Positions 16,865-26,719 of a stretch of DNA of 64,000 bases are shown piece by piece (position 1 is the stretch's first letter; each line of letters starts with the position of its first letter). This DNA is from Reinekea marina (GTDB lineage: Bacteria > Pseudomonadota > Gammaproteobacteria > Pseudomonadales > Natronospirillaceae): contig NZ_JAUFQI010000001.1 of NCBI RefSeq assembly GCF_030409715.1, positions 985,001 to 1,049,000 of the forward strand, in the 5' to 3' direction. The position numbers were made by a program, and so were the translations under genes. A model generated the notes under the pieces. That model saw only the letters and a list, made by a program, of their open reading frames with translations. It made no database searches and had not been told where the DNA came from.

Positions 16865-19336
16865 CTATTTGTAATTAAACATTTTACCGGTGTACCCGAT
16901 ATTTAAATTCGTTAAAAAGTCTTCAATGGTGCCAAAACTTGCACCTAAGCCTTTAAGGGTGAATTCGAAATACACCCCTCGATTTGTTTCAAGTGGAAAA
17001 AAAGTATCGCTCTGATCGTTGTCTACGGCGGTGTCATACCCAGCTAAGCGAATGTTCCAACAGCAGCTGTCGTAATCTACACCGTAAACAAATTCTTTAA
17101 ATTTAAAGCCGTCTAGTTGAAAATCTTCTTCGTTGTTCTCGACTATAGCATAGCCAATTAAGGCTATATTTTGGCGAACCGGAAAGTAGGTTGCAAACCC
17201 AAGTTCTCGTTCACTCCCTTCTTGGGTTAAATGTAAGTTACTAAAAACGCGGCCTTCCGGTTGGTAACTTACATTAACGTTGTAATCTTTCAGTTCTAGT
17301 GAACGGTGTGCAAACCCCCACTGGCTGCTTACGGTTAATGCGTCGCTCGGTTTAACGTCGGCTTTTACCGTCCACGAAGAATACTCAATAGGTGTGTTAG
17401 TTGCCGTTGCCGCTTCGTTTAGCGTGATACGTTCTTGGCTGAGTTTCATGCCCTTTTCGAGGGCTAAGGTCGCCAGCGTGCGGTTGTTTTCACTAGAAAT
17501 GAATGAGCTTGTCAAGCTACTTGAAAGGCGGTTCATATCTCCTATGCGATCGATACTGCTGAATCTTGACGTTTGAAATAATGCATAGGCGGTGGCTTCT
17601 GTTTCTTCTAATACGTCATGGGGCTGCTCCACAAAAGGTGTATAAGTGTAGTGGAGTCTAGGTGTGATTTCGGTATTAACTTTTTCACCAGGATTTTCGA
17701 TAGTCAATGCTTGGTCAAAGGTTGCCCGCCAAACTGTTCGGTCTGTTTGTTTTTTTTCTGTGGCTGCATTGGCCGTTGAAAATACGTCAAACAAATCATT
17801 TTCAGTATTATAAACCGTGTAATAACCGGTGATACTGGGTTTAAAATACCCCCAGTTTTCGATAATCGGGCTAGTGAACTCAATTTGAGCGTGGTTGCGT
17901 TGCGTTGAATTGTTAAGTGACACGTCGTTTTCATCGAGTGTGCTTTTTAACTCGTTGCTCAAAGCTCTATCAAAAAAAGCCATGCGTGTTTGTGTGTCGG
18001 TATTAACAAAATCTAACCATCGCGTAGAGTGTTCAAGTGTGATTTCAGGCTGACGTTTGAGTTCGGTTTGGGCGGCGCTGGCAGGTCGTGCTTCTGCGTC
18101 AAACAGTGAGTGATGCTCATAGTAGAGTTTGCCACGCCAATCCGTCACTTGAGTTGTTGCCAAAGCATGGGTTTTGTTAAAGCGGTAGCCTTCAGCGCTA
18201 TCAGCGACAGGCTGTTTGTAGTCGATGGCGAGCGTGTTCTTAAAATCGCCCGAACGATGCGTTAAGTTGGCCTTAAGTGTTTGCTCAGGCTTTGCTTCGG
18301 TTTCTGCAGCAAAAGCTTGTTCAAAGTTTACATCGCTGACCCAGTTGGCTTTAACATCGTAAACCGTATTTTGACTTAGTTTTCCAGATTGCTGATGCTT
18401 TACTTGCCAGCGTTGAATGTCTTGTTGGGCGGAGTCGTCAAGATCTTTTGGGAGCGTTAATATCGCTACATCGTTTATGCCATTATGGTTAGGCGTTAAA
18501 AAACGAAACTCGTTATCAAAGAGTAGGCCTTCATTGCCAAAATAATGCAAGGCTAGGGTGTCATCATAGTTGGGCGCTAAATTCATGTAAAAAGGCAGCC
18601 GTAGCTCACCTAAAAACTGGTCGCCCTGTGTAAACCCAAAGGTAGGTGTTAAAAACCCCGTAAATCGCTGATCGTCTAATGGGAAACTAACATACGGCCA
18701 GTAAAAAACTGGAACCCCTTTAACTTTTAATTGCGTGTGCCATGCTTTGGCGTAACGCTTTTCATTGTCTATGGTCAAGCTAGCCGACTGAAGCGCCCAG
18801 GCGTTGTCGCTGGGAGAACAGCGCGTTAAGGCTACTTTTTGTGCATAGGTGTAGCGATCATCTCGCCCTAAAGTGTCGGCCTTGCCGCGCATATCGTTGG
18901 AATGAATGACAAAGACGCTGTTGTTTGCACTTGCCGCAGAATTTTGAGTGCTAAATTGTGCTTGGTCACTGGAAAGTGCAAAGTTATCAAATCGGATAAG
19001 CGCCTCTCCTTCGAGAGTGGCTTGTTCGTTGGGTCGGTTATAGGTGAGCTGATTCGTTTGAGCGAGTACATCTTCTGCGCTGAGCGTTACATTGCCATAA
19101 AATACGCCCGAACCATTCACATTAGCTTCAGCACGATCATAGTGAATTATAGTCTCATCGGTTTTAGGCCAGGCAGGCGAAACAAAGCCTCCCGGGCAAT
19201 AGGGCGCGATGTTTGCCGAGTCCTGCTCAGGTAATTGATTGATATCGACCCAATCCAGATCGACCACCGTTTGTGCATAGCTAACGGTGGTGTAAGATGT
19301 GATTGCTGTGGCTAAAACGCGATAGAGTAGTTTCAA
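16865..19336 (-). CDS. lptD: LPS-assembly protein LptD
   Basis: The outer-membrane beta-barrel that, with LptE, inserts lipopolysaccharide into the outer leaflet. 823 aa, with a signal peptide of about 21 residues ending SYA. The OstA/LptA-like jellyroll covers roughly residues 60-240 and the barrel the rest. The four disulfide cysteines are visible: Cys47 (PYCPGG), Cys173 (TRCSPSD, the same number as in E. coli) and the adjacent pair in DSCCWNIRLAGY. The only plausible start is TTG at 19336, since the next methionine lies past the signal peptide; no clear Shine-Dalgarno precedes it. First gene of the surA-pdxA-rsmA-apaH run. Confidence 0.97.
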   Translation of the reverse strand: MKLLYRVLATAITSYTTVSYAQTVVDLDWVDINQLPEQDSANIAPYCPGGFVSPAWPKTDETIIHYDRAEANVNGSGVFYGNVTLSAEDVLAQTNQLTYNRPNEQATLEGEALIRFDNFALSSDQAQFSTQNSAASANNSVFVIHSNDMRGKADTLGRDDRYTYAQKVALTRCSPSDNAWALQSASLTIDNEKRYAKAWHTQLKVKGVPVFYWPYVSFPLDDQRFTGFLTPTFGFTQGDQFLGELRLPFYMNLAPNYDDTLALHYFGNEGLLFDNEFRFLTPNHNGINDVAILTLPKDLDDSAQQDIQRWQVKHQQSGKLSQNTVYDVKANWVSDVNFEQAFAAETEAKPEQTLKANLTHRSGDFKNTLAIDYKQPVADSAEGYRFNKTHALATTQVTDWRGKLYYEHHSLFDAEARPASAAQTELKRQPEITLEHSTRWLDFVNTDTQTRMAFFDRALSNELKSTLDENDVSLNNSTQRNHAQIEFTSPIIENWGYFKPSITGYYTVYNTENDLFDVFSTANAATEKKQTDRTVWRATFDQALTIENPGEKVNTEITPRLHYTYTPFVEQPHDVLEETEATAYALFQTSRFSSIDRIGDMNRLSSSLTSSFISSENNRTLATLALEKGMKLSQERITLNEAATATNTPIEYSSWTVKADVKPSDALTVSSQWGFAHRSLELKDYNVNVSYQPEGRVFSNLHLTQEGSERELGFATYFPVRQNIALIGYAIVENNEEDFQLDGFKFKEFVYGVDYDSCCWNIRLAGYDTAVDNDQSDTFFPLETNRGVYFEFTLKGLGASFGTIEDFLTNLNIGYTGKMFNYK

Positions 19337-19485
19337 CGTATTTCGTGGTTAAAATTAAAGCCTTGATTCTATCGAATTATGGAGCAGCCGCACAGTTTTT
19401 CAGGGTAATCCGTTAGTAAAATATAAGCAGGGCGACTAATCTTGCCGTGTCAGTACTTTTAAGATGTAAATTGGGTAGTAGACGT

Positions 19486-20292
19486 ATGTTGAATTGGACA
19501 GGAAAACTCATCGGAGCCGCCCTAGGCTTGTATTTCGGTGGCCCAGTTGGAGCGGCACTGGGTATATTGTTGGGTAATGCCTTTGATAAAACTCAGGCGA
19601 GGCGTGCTCAGGGCGATATCGGTGGTGGCTCGAAAGGCGTTTTACAAACAGCTTTCTTCCAAGCCACGTTCTTAGTCATGGGGAAAGTTGCCAAAGCCGA
19701 TGGCCGCGTCAGTGAGCAAGAGATTGAAATAGCACGGCATGTGATGGCGCGAATGGGGTTATCCGAACGCCAAAGACTAGAAGCCATGAGCTTGTTTAAT
19801 GAAGGTAAAGATCCGGAGTTCTCAATTGAAACCGTATTAACCGACTTAGCTGATGTCATTGGTCGGCGAGCCACCTTGGCGCAAATATTTCTCGAAGTGC
19901 AATTGCAGGTGGCTTATTCCGATGGTCAGCTTACGGTTAACGAGCGCAATGTACTGCAAACCATCAGCAATTATTTGGGCATTAACCGAATACAATTTGA
20001 AATAATTCATCAACGTATTCGAGCTCAGATGCACTTTTCCGAAGGCCAGCACCAGCAGCAGCCACGTTCAAGCCAATCACAATTAGCCAATGCTTATCAA
20101 ATACTTGGTGTCAGCGCATCTTCATCTGATGCAGAGTTGAAAAAGGCTTACCGGCGATTAATGAACCAACATCATCCAGATAAGCTGGTTGCAAAAGGGC
20201 TGCCAGAAGAGATGATGTCTATTGCCAAGGAGAAAACTCAGGAAATACAGACCGCCTATGAGCGTGTGCGTAAGGCACGCAAGGCGGCCTAA
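19486..20292 (+). CDS. djlA: co-chaperone DjlA (J-domain membrane protein)
   Basis: Inner-membrane DnaK partner with a single N-terminal transmembrane segment (GKLIGAALGLYFGGPVGAALGILLG is glycine-rich, as in E. coli), a central TerB-like helical domain (FLVMGKVAKADGRVSEQEI) and a C-terminal J domain with the essential HPD inside NQHHPDKL. From the ATG at 19486 it is 268 aa; an upstream GTG at 19447 would add 13 residues but would push the membrane segment away from the N-terminus. Lies divergent from lptD, as in E. coli, and converges on trmB with a 3-bp gap. Confidence 0.95.
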   Translation: MLNWTGKLIGAALGLYFGGPVGAALGILLGNAFDKTQARRAQGDIGGGSKGVLQTAFFQATFLVMGKVAKADGRVSEQEIEIARHVMARMGLSERQRLEAMSLFNEGKDPEFSIETVLTDLADVIGRRATLAQIFLEVQLQVAYSDGQLTVNERNVLQTISNYLGINRIQFEIIHQRIRAQMHFSEGQHQQQPRSSQSQLANAYQILGVSASSSDAELKKAYRRLMNQHHPDKLVAKGLPEEMMSIAKEKTQEIQTAYERVRKARKAA

Positions 20293-20295
20293 AGG

Positions 20296-21000
20296 CTAGT
20301 TATTCTTTTGGTAGATTAGATCCCAAACGCCATGACCGAGCTTTTGACCGCGCTTTTCAAATTTAGTTACCGGGCGATGCGGCGGACGACCGTCGGTGAA
20401 ATTACCTTGTCCAGATGTGTTTGAAAAGCCTTCAGCAGCATCCATAACCTCAAGCATATGCTCAGCATAGTTCTCCCAATCGGTGGCCATGTGAAAGGTG
20501 CCACCCTTTTTAAGTTTTTGACGAACCAGCTGGGCAAATTCCGGCTGAACAATGCGACGTTTATTGTGACGTTTTTTGTGCCATGGGTCGGGGAAGAACA
20601 ATTGAACGGTAGCTAACGAGCCATCAGCGATGCAGTTTTGCAGTATTTCAACAGCATCTTCTTTGTAGCACCGTATGTTCTTAACTTGCTCTTTCTCAGT
20701 GCGGTTAAGCATTCGCCCGATACCCGGTAAATGTACCTCAATACCAATAAAGTCTTTTTCGGGTGCTGCAATCGCCATATCGACAAATGAATCACCCATG
20801 CCAAAACCAATTTCTAAGACGACATCGGATGTTCGCCCAAAAGTTTGCTCTAAATTAAGAGCACCATCGGCCAGAGATAAACCATAGTTGGCCCAGTTTT
20901 CATCTAAGCTCTTTTTTTGCCCATCGGTCATTCTTGCTGCACGCATGACAAAACTGCGGATTTTTCGCTGAATGGGCTGTTCTGGAGTCGAATCGGTCAT
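20296..21000 (-). CDS. trmB: tRNA (guanine46-N7)-methyltransferase
   Basis: Makes m7G46 in the variable loop of tRNAs. 234 aa. The Rossmann-type SAM site reads [12 protein letters not shown]. The family motifs [18 protein letters not shown] and [16 protein letters not shown] follow, and the C-terminus holds [21 protein letters not shown] start at the ATG at 21000 (MTDSTPEQ); a TTG at 21012 would add four residues. It starts 13 bp after the DUF423 gene and probably shares its transcript. Confidence 0.97.
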   Translation of the reverse strand: MTDSTPEQPIQRKIRSFVMRAARMTDGQKKSLDENWANYGLSLADGALNLEQTFGRTSDVVLEIGFGMGDSFVDMAIAAPEKDFIGIEVHLPGIGRMLNRTEKEQVKNIRCYKEDAVEILQNCIADGSLATVQLFFPDPWHKKRHNKRRIVQPEFAQLVRQKLKKGGTFHMATDWENYAEHMLEVMDAAEGFSNTSGQGNFTDGRPPHRPVTKFEKRGQKLGHGVWDLIYQKNN

Positions 21001-21013
21001 GTTTATTCTCAAG

Positions 21014-21382
21014 TTACAATCGTTTAAAAAAGGTTAAGGCTGCACTGAGCCAGCCAATAATTATGAGTACGCCGCCTATCGGCGCAATGGCACCAAGCCA
21101 AGGTAGATCGAAAAGTACCAGTAATAATAGAGCCGCGCTAAACAGGCCCGTACCGGCCATGAGCAGTATAGCCGAGTGTTTAACTGAAACAGCGTAGGTT
21201 TTTGCTAACAAGGCTAACCCTAGTAAGCCCAAACCGTGGGTCATCAGGTAGCGGCTAGCGGTGTGCCAAGTGTTTAATCGAGCAGGGCTTACCTGTTCTG
21301 CAATAGCATGCGCGCCAAAAGCACCCAAAGCGACCGATAATGCACACATTAAAGTGCCTATAATGATGGTGGTTCGATTCAT
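21014..21382 (-). CDS. DUF423 membrane protein (YgdD-like)
   Basis: A 122-aa integral membrane protein with four predicted helices. It carries the family's opening pattern [14 protein letters not shown] and the central [18 protein letters not shown]. Homologues are widespread in proteobacteria, but the biochemical role is unknown. It precedes trmB with a 13-bp gap after the annotated ATG of trmB. Confidence 0.9.
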   Translation of the reverse strand: MNRTTIIIGTLMCALSVALGAFGAHAIAEQVSPARLNTWHTASRYLMTHGLGLLGLALLAKTYAVSVKHSAILLMAGTGLFSAALLLLVLFDLPWLGAIAPIGGVLIIIGWLSAALTFFKRL

Positions 21383-21414
21383 ACAAATGGCTCAATAGTC
21401 GCTTCTGTTAGGCC

Positions 21415-21438
21415 AAAAAAAAGCCGCACTAAGCGGCT
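21415..21438 (-). terminator. rho-independent terminator of rpoH
   Basis: On the minus strand, agccgc-ttagt-gcggct is followed by eight T residues, 20 bp beyond the rpoH stop codon. It separates rpoH from the DUF423-trmB unit. Confidence 0.92.
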
Positions 21439-21458
21439 CTGGTAAAAGGCGTCGTGGT

Positions 21459-22331
21459 TTAAAACTCGACCGACATGACCTTTTTTACTTTATTCATGGC
21501 GTTTTTTTCGAGCTGGCGAATTCGCTCAGCAGAAACACCGTATTTGTCGGCTAATTCATGCAAGGTGGCTTTTTCTTCGCTTAACCAACGCTGTTTAATG
21601 ATGTCTTTAGAGCGATCGTCTAAATCGGCCAACGCCGCAAACAGTTGCTCATTTGCATCATCAGTGTAATCGGCGTTTTCAACAGCCAACGCAGGGTCAT
21701 CAGCACTGTTCATCAAGTAGTCAGATGGATGAAAAGCAGGGCCCTCATCGTCATCGTCTTGCATGCCGTCGAATGTTGGGTCGCCAGAAGTTAGGCGTCC
21801 TTCCATGTCATAAACGGTTTTTTTGGTGACCCCTAAGGTATCTGCAATGTCTTGCGCTTCTTGGTCATTTAACCAACCTAAACGCTTTTTCGAGCTGCGA
21901 AGGTTAAAGAACAGTTTACGCTGTGCTTTGGTGGTCGCAATTTTTACGATGCGCCAGTTGCGCAAAATAAACTCGTGAATTTCAGCTTTAATCCAATGCA
22001 CAGCAAAGCTCACTAGGCGCACACCCACTTCTGGGTTAAAGCGACGAACGGCTTTCATTAAGCCAACGTTACCTTCTTGGATAAGGTCGCCTTGATTGAG
22101 GCCATAGCCGGAATAGCTTTTTGCAATGTGCACGACAAATCGAAGATGCGAAAGCACCAAACGACGGGCAGATTCTAGGTCTTCGTCGTAGTAAAGACGC
22201 TCTGCTAATTCTTTTTCTTCCTCGGCTGTCAGTAATTCGAAGCTGTTGACCGTTGAAATATAAGCTTCAAGATTCTGACCTGGCGATAAGGAATCTAATA
22301 CCAATGCTGGTACCGAACTGTTCAGTTTCAC
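21459..22331 (-). CDS. rpoH: heat-shock sigma factor RpoH (sigma-32)
   Basis: Directs RNA polymerase to heat-shock promoters. 290 aa. Regions 1.2-2 contain [20 protein letters not shown] and the -10-reading [18 protein letters not shown]. The RpoH box QRKLFFNLR, specific to sigma-32, follows directly. Region 4 ends with the helix-turn-helix [23 protein letters not shown]. The start is a GTG at 22331 with a strong aggagg about nine bases upstream. The substrate protease FtsH, which degrades sigma-32 in E. coli, is encoded later in this window. Adjacent to ftsX, as in E. coli, but after a 149-bp gap that should hold its own promoters. Confidence 0.98.
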   Translation of the reverse strand: MKLNSSVPALVLDSLSPGQNLEAYISTVNSFELLTAEEEKELAERLYYDEDLESARRLVLSHLRFVVHIAKSYSGYGLNQGDLIQEGNVGLMKAVRRFNPEVGVRLVSFAVHWIKAEIHEFILRNWRIVKIATTKAQRKLFFNLRSSKKRLGWLNDQEAQDIADTLGVTKKTVYDMEGRLTSGDPTFDGMQDDDDEGPAFHPSDYLMNSADDPALAVENADYTDDANEQLFAALADLDDRSKDIIKQRWLSEEKATLHELADKYGVSAERIRQLEKNAMNKVKKVMSVEF

Positions 22332-22480
22332 TCAGTTAATCCTCCTAGGAGTTGTGTGAAATCTATCTCATGACACATTATAAGATAGCTAGGCGTATAA
22401 AGAAAACCCAGTTTTACACCCTTGATACAAACGATTTACGTTGAAACAGTGTTATTGGATCACCTTGTATAACCTTTGGT

Positions 22481-23446
22481 TCATTTAGGCTGATCAAACT
22501 CTCTTAAATGCCGCCATAACGCTATTCTCGCGCCAAACAGGCTGATGAGGATAGAGGCCAAAAGTAATAATATTATTTGGCGGCCTGTTAACCACAGTTT
22601 AGGTGCTAGCAGGTTATAGCTGCTGAGAAACTCCGATAAGGTTGAGTGTATGCTTAGGCTGATTAGGGTGATTAATAGCCATGCCGCTAAGCCACCAAGG
22701 CAGCCGTACCAAAACCCCAAATACACGAAAGGCCTCTTAATATAGGCGTCGGTCGCTCCCAGCAGCTTAATAATTCGAATTTCATCTTTGCGCGATTCAA
22801 TGTTTAACCTAATGGTATTGCCCACAATTAAGACCACCGCTACCGCTAAAATAAGGCCAATCAACTGAACCACTTTCTCGGCCAATGCCAACAATTGGTT
22901 TAATCGGCTGATCCATTCTAAATCTATTTGAATATTGTCTACGTTAGCGAGCCCTTGCAATGTTAAAACCAGTGCTTCTAATTCAACGCTACTTTGCTGC
23001 TTAGGTATCAAGACGATGCTGGCCGGCAGGGGGTTCGAAAAATCAGCCAGTTCATTGGTCATCGTGAGTGCGCTTTGAAAGTCACTCCAGGCCTGTTGTT
23101 TATCGATGTATTGGCTGAACTCTATTTCAGGTCGGCTGGCTAGGTCGGCACTTAAGGCTAAACCTTCGGCTTTATTGGTGTCATCCGATAAATATAAGGT
23201 GATTTGCCCGCCAGCTTGCCAAGCTTGAGTCGACAAATTCACGGCGTGAAAGGCAACGTAGAAAAGCGTCGGTAACATGATGGCGATCGCAATGACCAAC
23301 CAAGTTAAGGCCGAAGAAATTGGGTGTTTGACCAAGCGAATTAAAGACTCAACCGCGCATTGGCGGTGATGCCGAAGCCAAGACTTAACATCTATAGTGG
23401 GTGCTCTATTGCGACGTCGGTTGGTGGCCGCTTTACGTTTAGACAT
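22481..23446 (-). CDS. ftsX: cell-division membrane protein FtsX
   Basis: Membrane half of the FtsEX complex, which activates periplasmic amidases through EnvC at the septum. 321 aa. A basic N-terminal tail (KRKAATNRRRNR) precedes a first transmembrane helix near residues 45-65. A periplasmic loop of about 110 residues follows, then three helices in the C-terminal half with the family block NTIRLNIESRKDEIRIIKLLGATDAYIKRPF. Lies 13 bp after ftsE. Confidence 0.96.
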   Translation of the reverse strand: MSKRKAATNRRRNRAPTIDVKSWLRHHRQCAVESLIRLVKHPISSALTWLVIAIAIMLPTLFYVAFHAVNLSTQAWQAGGQITLYLSDDTNKAEGLALSADLASRPEIEFSQYIDKQQAWSDFQSALTMTNELADFSNPLPASIVLIPKQQSSVELEALVLTLQGLANVDNIQIDLEWISRLNQLLALAEKVVQLIGLILAVAVVLIVGNTIRLNIESRKDEIRIIKLLGATDAYIKRPFVYLGFWYGCLGGLAAWLLITLISLSIHSTLSEFLSSYNLLAPKLWLTGRQIILLLLASILISLFGARIALWRHLREFDQPK

Positions 23447-23459
23447 ATGGGTGCCTTAA

Positions 23460-24125
23460 CTATTGAAAAGGTGAGGCAAGCAATTTGCCTTGGTTTAACG
23501 ACAAAACCCGGTAATCTAATCGCGCTATGAGGCCTAAATCGTGGCTGGCAATTAATACGGTAGTGCCCACTTCATTGAACTGTCGAAACAGATTCATAAT
23601 ATCGCGAGACAATTCAGGGTCTAAGTTACCTGTAGGCTCATCGGCTAGAATTAGATCGGGTTTTTTAACGACAGCCCGCGCAATCCCTACTCTTTGCTGT
23701 TCACCCCCAGAAAGTTGCACGGGGTTAAACTTTTCTTTGCTAAGAAGCCCAACTTTATCGAGGGCGGCGCGAACACGGCGCTTTACCTCATTTGGGGCTT
23801 CTCCAGCAATCAGCAGTGGCTGGGCTACATTGTTGAAAACACTCTGATCCATGATCAGCTGGTGGTCTTGATGCACAATGCCAACTTTACGACGGTAAAA
23901 AGCAATATCGCGCTTTGTTAGAGTGTTCAATTGCTGGCCATCAACGCGTATTTGGCCAGAAGATGGTTTTTCTATCGCAGTCAATAAATTCAAAAAGGTA
24001 CTTTTGCCGGCTCCAGAATGGCCGGTGAGAAAGACCATTTCGCCTTTTTCGATACTGCAACTGACGCTAGATAGGGCTTCAAAGCCGCCGTCATAGCGTT
24101 TACTGACTTGATCAAAATGGATCAT
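23460..24125 (-). CDS. ftsE: cell-division ATP-binding protein FtsE
   Basis: ABC-type ATPase partner of FtsX. 221 aa. Walker A is GHSGAGKST, the signature is [14 protein letters not shown] and Walker B is LILADEPTG, followed by a conserved histidine in ASHDLGL. The start codon overlaps the ftsY stop by four bases (ATGA), a sign of coupled translation in the ftsY-ftsE-ftsX operon. Confidence 0.97.
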   Translation of the reverse strand: MIHFDQVSKRYDGGFEALSSVSCSIEKGEMVFLTGHSGAGKSTFLNLLTAIEKPSSGQIRVDGQQLNTLTKRDIAFYRRKVGIVHQDHQLIMDQSVFNNVAQPLLIAGEAPNEVKRRVRAALDKVGLLSKEKFNPVQLSGGEQQRVGIARAVVKKPDLILADEPTGNLDPELSRDIMNLFRQFNEVGTTVLIASHDLGLIARLDYRVLSLNQGKLLASPFQ

Positions 24126-25114
24126 TCGGCATCGCTACTCAATAGTGCATCCACGAATTCAGAGGCGGTGAATGTGTTTAAATCTTCAGCTTGTTCGCCC
24201 ACACCAATAAAGCGAACGGGTAAACCAAGCTTTTTCGCAAGGGCGAAAATAACCCCACCTTTTGCGGTGCCATCCAGTTTGGTTAAAACTAAACCCGTTA
24301 GCGGTGCGACTTTGGTGAAGTTTTCGGCTTGGCTGACGGCGTTTTGGCCTGTGGCGGCATCGAGCACTAACAGCACTTCGTGTGGGGCTGTATCGTCTAT
24401 TTTTTTCATAACGCGGAGCACTTTTTCAAGTTCAGCCATTAAATTGTCTTTGTTGTGTAATCGGCCAGCGGTATCGGCAATTACGATATCGACGTTCCTA
24501 GAAGTGGCTGCTTGAACCGCATCAAAGATAACCGAAGCGCTGTCAGCACCGGTATGTTGAGCAATAACGGGTACATCGTTACGTTCGCCCCATGTTTGCA
24601 GCTGTTCTACGGCCGCCGCGCGAAAAGTATCACCCGCTGCGAGCATGACTGACTTGCCTTGGGCTTTAAAATGCTTGGTCATTTTACCAATAGTCGTGGT
24701 TTTACCTACCCCGTTTACGCCAACCACTAACACGACAAAAGGTTTATCCGATTGTTCAATGGTTAAGGGGGCTTCGACGGCCGTGAGCTCATCGGTTAAT
24801 GTTTCGTGTAAAGCTTGCATCAGCGCGTCTGAGTCTTTCAGTTCTTTACGACTAACACGCTCTACTAAGTTATCTAAAATGGCCTGAGTCGCTTCAATGC
24901 CAACATCGGAGGACAGCAGAAGAGTTTCCAATTCTTCTAACGTGTCTTCATCAAGAGTCTTTTTACCGAGTAGGGCCGTTGCCATTCCGCTCGACAACTG
25001 TTTACGGGTTTTCCCTAAACCAGATTTTACACGGTCAAACCATGTTGATTTTGGCGCAGCCTCGGTGGCTTTTTCCGGTTCAGTTTTATCTTTACGCTTT
25101 GAGAATCCAAACAT
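24122..25114 (-). CDS. ftsY: signal recognition particle receptor FtsY
   Basis: GTPase that docks SRP-ribosome complexes at the inner membrane. 330 aa. A short charged A domain (KRKDKTEPEKATEAAPKS) is followed by the helical N domain and the G domain with GVNGVGKTTTIGKM, DTFRAAAVEQL, DTAGR and TKLDGTAKGG. The acidic A domain is much shorter than in E. coli (497 aa), as in many other gammaproteobacteria. First gene of ftsY-ftsE-ftsX; a divergent M16-like gene begins 77 bp away. Confidence 0.97.
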   Translation of the reverse strand: MFGFSKRKDKTEPEKATEAAPKSTWFDRVKSGLGKTRKQLSSGMATALLGKKTLDEDTLEELETLLLSSDVGIEATQAILDNLVERVSRKELKDSDALMQALHETLTDELTAVEAPLTIEQSDKPFVVLVVGVNGVGKTTTIGKMTKHFKAQGKSVMLAAGDTFRAAAVEQLQTWGERNDVPVIAQHTGADSASVIFDAVQAATSRNVDIVIADTAGRLHNKDNLMAELEKVLRVMKKIDDTAPHEVLLVLDAATGQNAVSQAENFTKVAPLTGLVLTKLDGTAKGGVIFALAKKLGLPVRFIGVGEQAEDLNTFTASEFVDALLSSDAE

Positions 25115-25191
25115 TTTAAGTAGTTGCCAGTTTTGCTTTGATAAACGGGACGGTATGCTAGCACAGAGTCACCCAAAAATGGATAAGTAGA

Positions 25192-26091
25192 ATGTTTCAC
25201 TTTCGGCGTCGTACGCTGTGGATCATCATTTATATAACGATACCGATGATCATCATTTTAAATAATCTGGGCTCCGACCCGGATGTGCCCGAGAATGTAG
25301 TAAGCGCATCTAGTAACCAACGTTGGTCTTTAGATAACGTTGAGGTGAGAAGCATTGGTTCCGTGCAGTGGTTAGCGCTGCCTTCGGCCGATTCTTTAAT
25401 CATGAGTATTGTACTCAATGCGATCCCGTCCACTTCTTTGGCGGTCGATAACAGCTCGGCATTTTCGAGCCAGCTGCAAGGTGGTAAGTTGGTGCTCACT
25501 TTAACGAATCCAGTTAATAAAGCGGTTTTAGAAGAGTCTTTATTATTCTTAGAGCAATGGTTACCAGGCAATATCGAGTCTATAGTCGTTTCTGGGCCAT
25601 TTAATACTCAGTGGGCGGAGCTTATTGATCGAGCGTTAGCCGAAACACGCGGTGAGGGCATTGAGATTAATATATCATCGAGTCGAGGGTTAGCACATTT
25701 AACTTCACCACCCATGCAATCTCAAGATCAGTTAGCCTTTTTAATGGCCGTTAGCATTATTAAGCAGCGCCTGTCTGGATACGACATTCAAATGTCATGG
25801 GACCACCGCCGTGAACGCAGTGTCGTGACATTTAACAGCACGTTGTCGACAGACGTTCTATTCGATGTAAATGCCAGTGAATTCAAACCCATCTATGAGG
25901 CCTTCGTTGAATCGGCAAAGGCTCGCAATAGAACCCAGTCGCAATTGCATCGATATTTACAGACAGCCATAGTTTATAATGTGCCGTTCCGTTTTTTTGT
26001 TGAGCAGCCTGAGCGGCTTGCCAACGTTTCCATAAAAGATGTAAACCGAATGATGGAGTATGCTCTTGAGCAAATCAAAACGCCCCAGTAA
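25192..26091 (+). CDS. shortened M16-peptidase-like protein, probably non-catalytic
   Basis: A 299-aa protein with an N-terminal membrane anchor or signal (residues 9-25, strongly hydrophobic). It lacks the HxxEH zinc motif of M16 peptidases. Its C-terminal end, PERLANVSIKDVNRMMEYAL, closely matches the hallmark closing helix of M16 domains, and the middle (LAFLMAVSIIKQRLSGYDI) resembles their dimer-core region. In Pseudomonas, two full-length M16 genes occupy exactly this place between ftsY and rsmD. I infer a remnant or a specialised inactive subunit. No frameshift is evident and the frame overlaps rsmD by 32 bp, so it is probably translated. Confidence 0.65.
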   Translation: MFHFRRRTLWIIIYITIPMIIILNNLGSDPDVPENVVSASSNQRWSLDNVEVRSIGSVQWLALPSADSLIMSIVLNAIPSTSLAVDNSSAFSSQLQGGKLVLTLTNPVNKAVLEESLLFLEQWLPGNIESIVVSGPFNTQWAELIDRALAETRGEGIEINISSSRGLAHLTSPPMQSQDQLAFLMAVSIIKQRLSGYDIQMSWDHRRERSVVTFNSTLSTDVLFDVNASEFKPIYEAFVESAKARNRTQSQLHRYLQTAIVYNVPFRFFVEQPERLANVSIKDVNRMMEYALEQIKTPQ

Positions 26092-26659
26092 TAAACCCGT
26101 TTTGGCGCAACTGAGAATTGTCGGGGGTAAGCATCGGGGGCGAAAGTTGCCTATCCCAGCTATTGAAGGTTTGCGCCCAACACCGGACCGAATTCGAGAA
26201 ACCTTATTTAATTGGCTGCAATTTGACTTGGCCGACATGCATGTTATGGACTGTTTTGCTGGGACAGGGGCTTTGGGGTTAGAAGCCTTGTCTCGTGGGG
26301 CAGAGCATTGTGATTTTGTAGAGCCTTCTATACAGGCAGCCAATTCTATTCAAGCATCTTTGACGACTCTTAAAGAAACCAATGCACGGGTTCACAAAGT
26401 TAAAGCGGCGCAGTATTTACAATCGGTTTCGAGCCCTGTCGATTTGATCTTTATAGACCCTCCATTTGCGTTGAATTTATGGCAAGAAACACTGGAGATT
26501 ATCGAGACACGCGGGCTTTTAACCGCGAAAGGTTTTTTGTATTTAGAAACACCGAAATCGCAAATACTAGACTTATCGCCTCATTGGCAAACAGTTAAAG
26601 ACAAAACCGCTGGAAATTTAAGAATACGCCTTGTTCAGCAGGTCAATAACATTAGTTGA
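26060..26659 (+). CDS. rsmD: 16S rRNA (guanine966-N2)-methyltransferase
   Basis: Methylates G966 in 16S rRNA. 199 aa. Motifs: RIVGGKHRGRKL and RPTPDRIRETLFNWL at the N-terminus, the SAM-binding DCFAGTGALGLEALSRGA, and the catalytic IDPPF. The ATG at 26060 has ggag upstream and lies inside the end of the M16-like gene (32-bp overlap). The position, divergent from ftsYEX, is the standard gammaproteobacterial arrangement. Confidence 0.97.
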   Translation: MLLSKSKRPSNKPVLAQLRIVGGKHRGRKLPIPAIEGLRPTPDRIRETLFNWLQFDLADMHVMDCFAGTGALGLEALSRGAEHCDFVEPSIQAANSIQASLTTLKETNARVHKVKAAQYLQSVSSPVDLIFIDPPFALNLWQETLEIIETRGLLTAKGFLYLETPKSQILDLSPHWQTVKDKTAGNLRIRLVQQVNNIS

Positions 26660-26719
26660 CCCGCGGTCATTTATAGTTAAACTGCCTAACAATTATTCAA
26701 TTTTATAGGTTGGTTTACG

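Noticed and set aside
13027..19336. surA first parvulin domain read as a sequencing error or frameshift
   Set aside because: The frame is continuous and the degenerate first domain is compatible with known loss of catalytic activity in one SurA parvulin domain.
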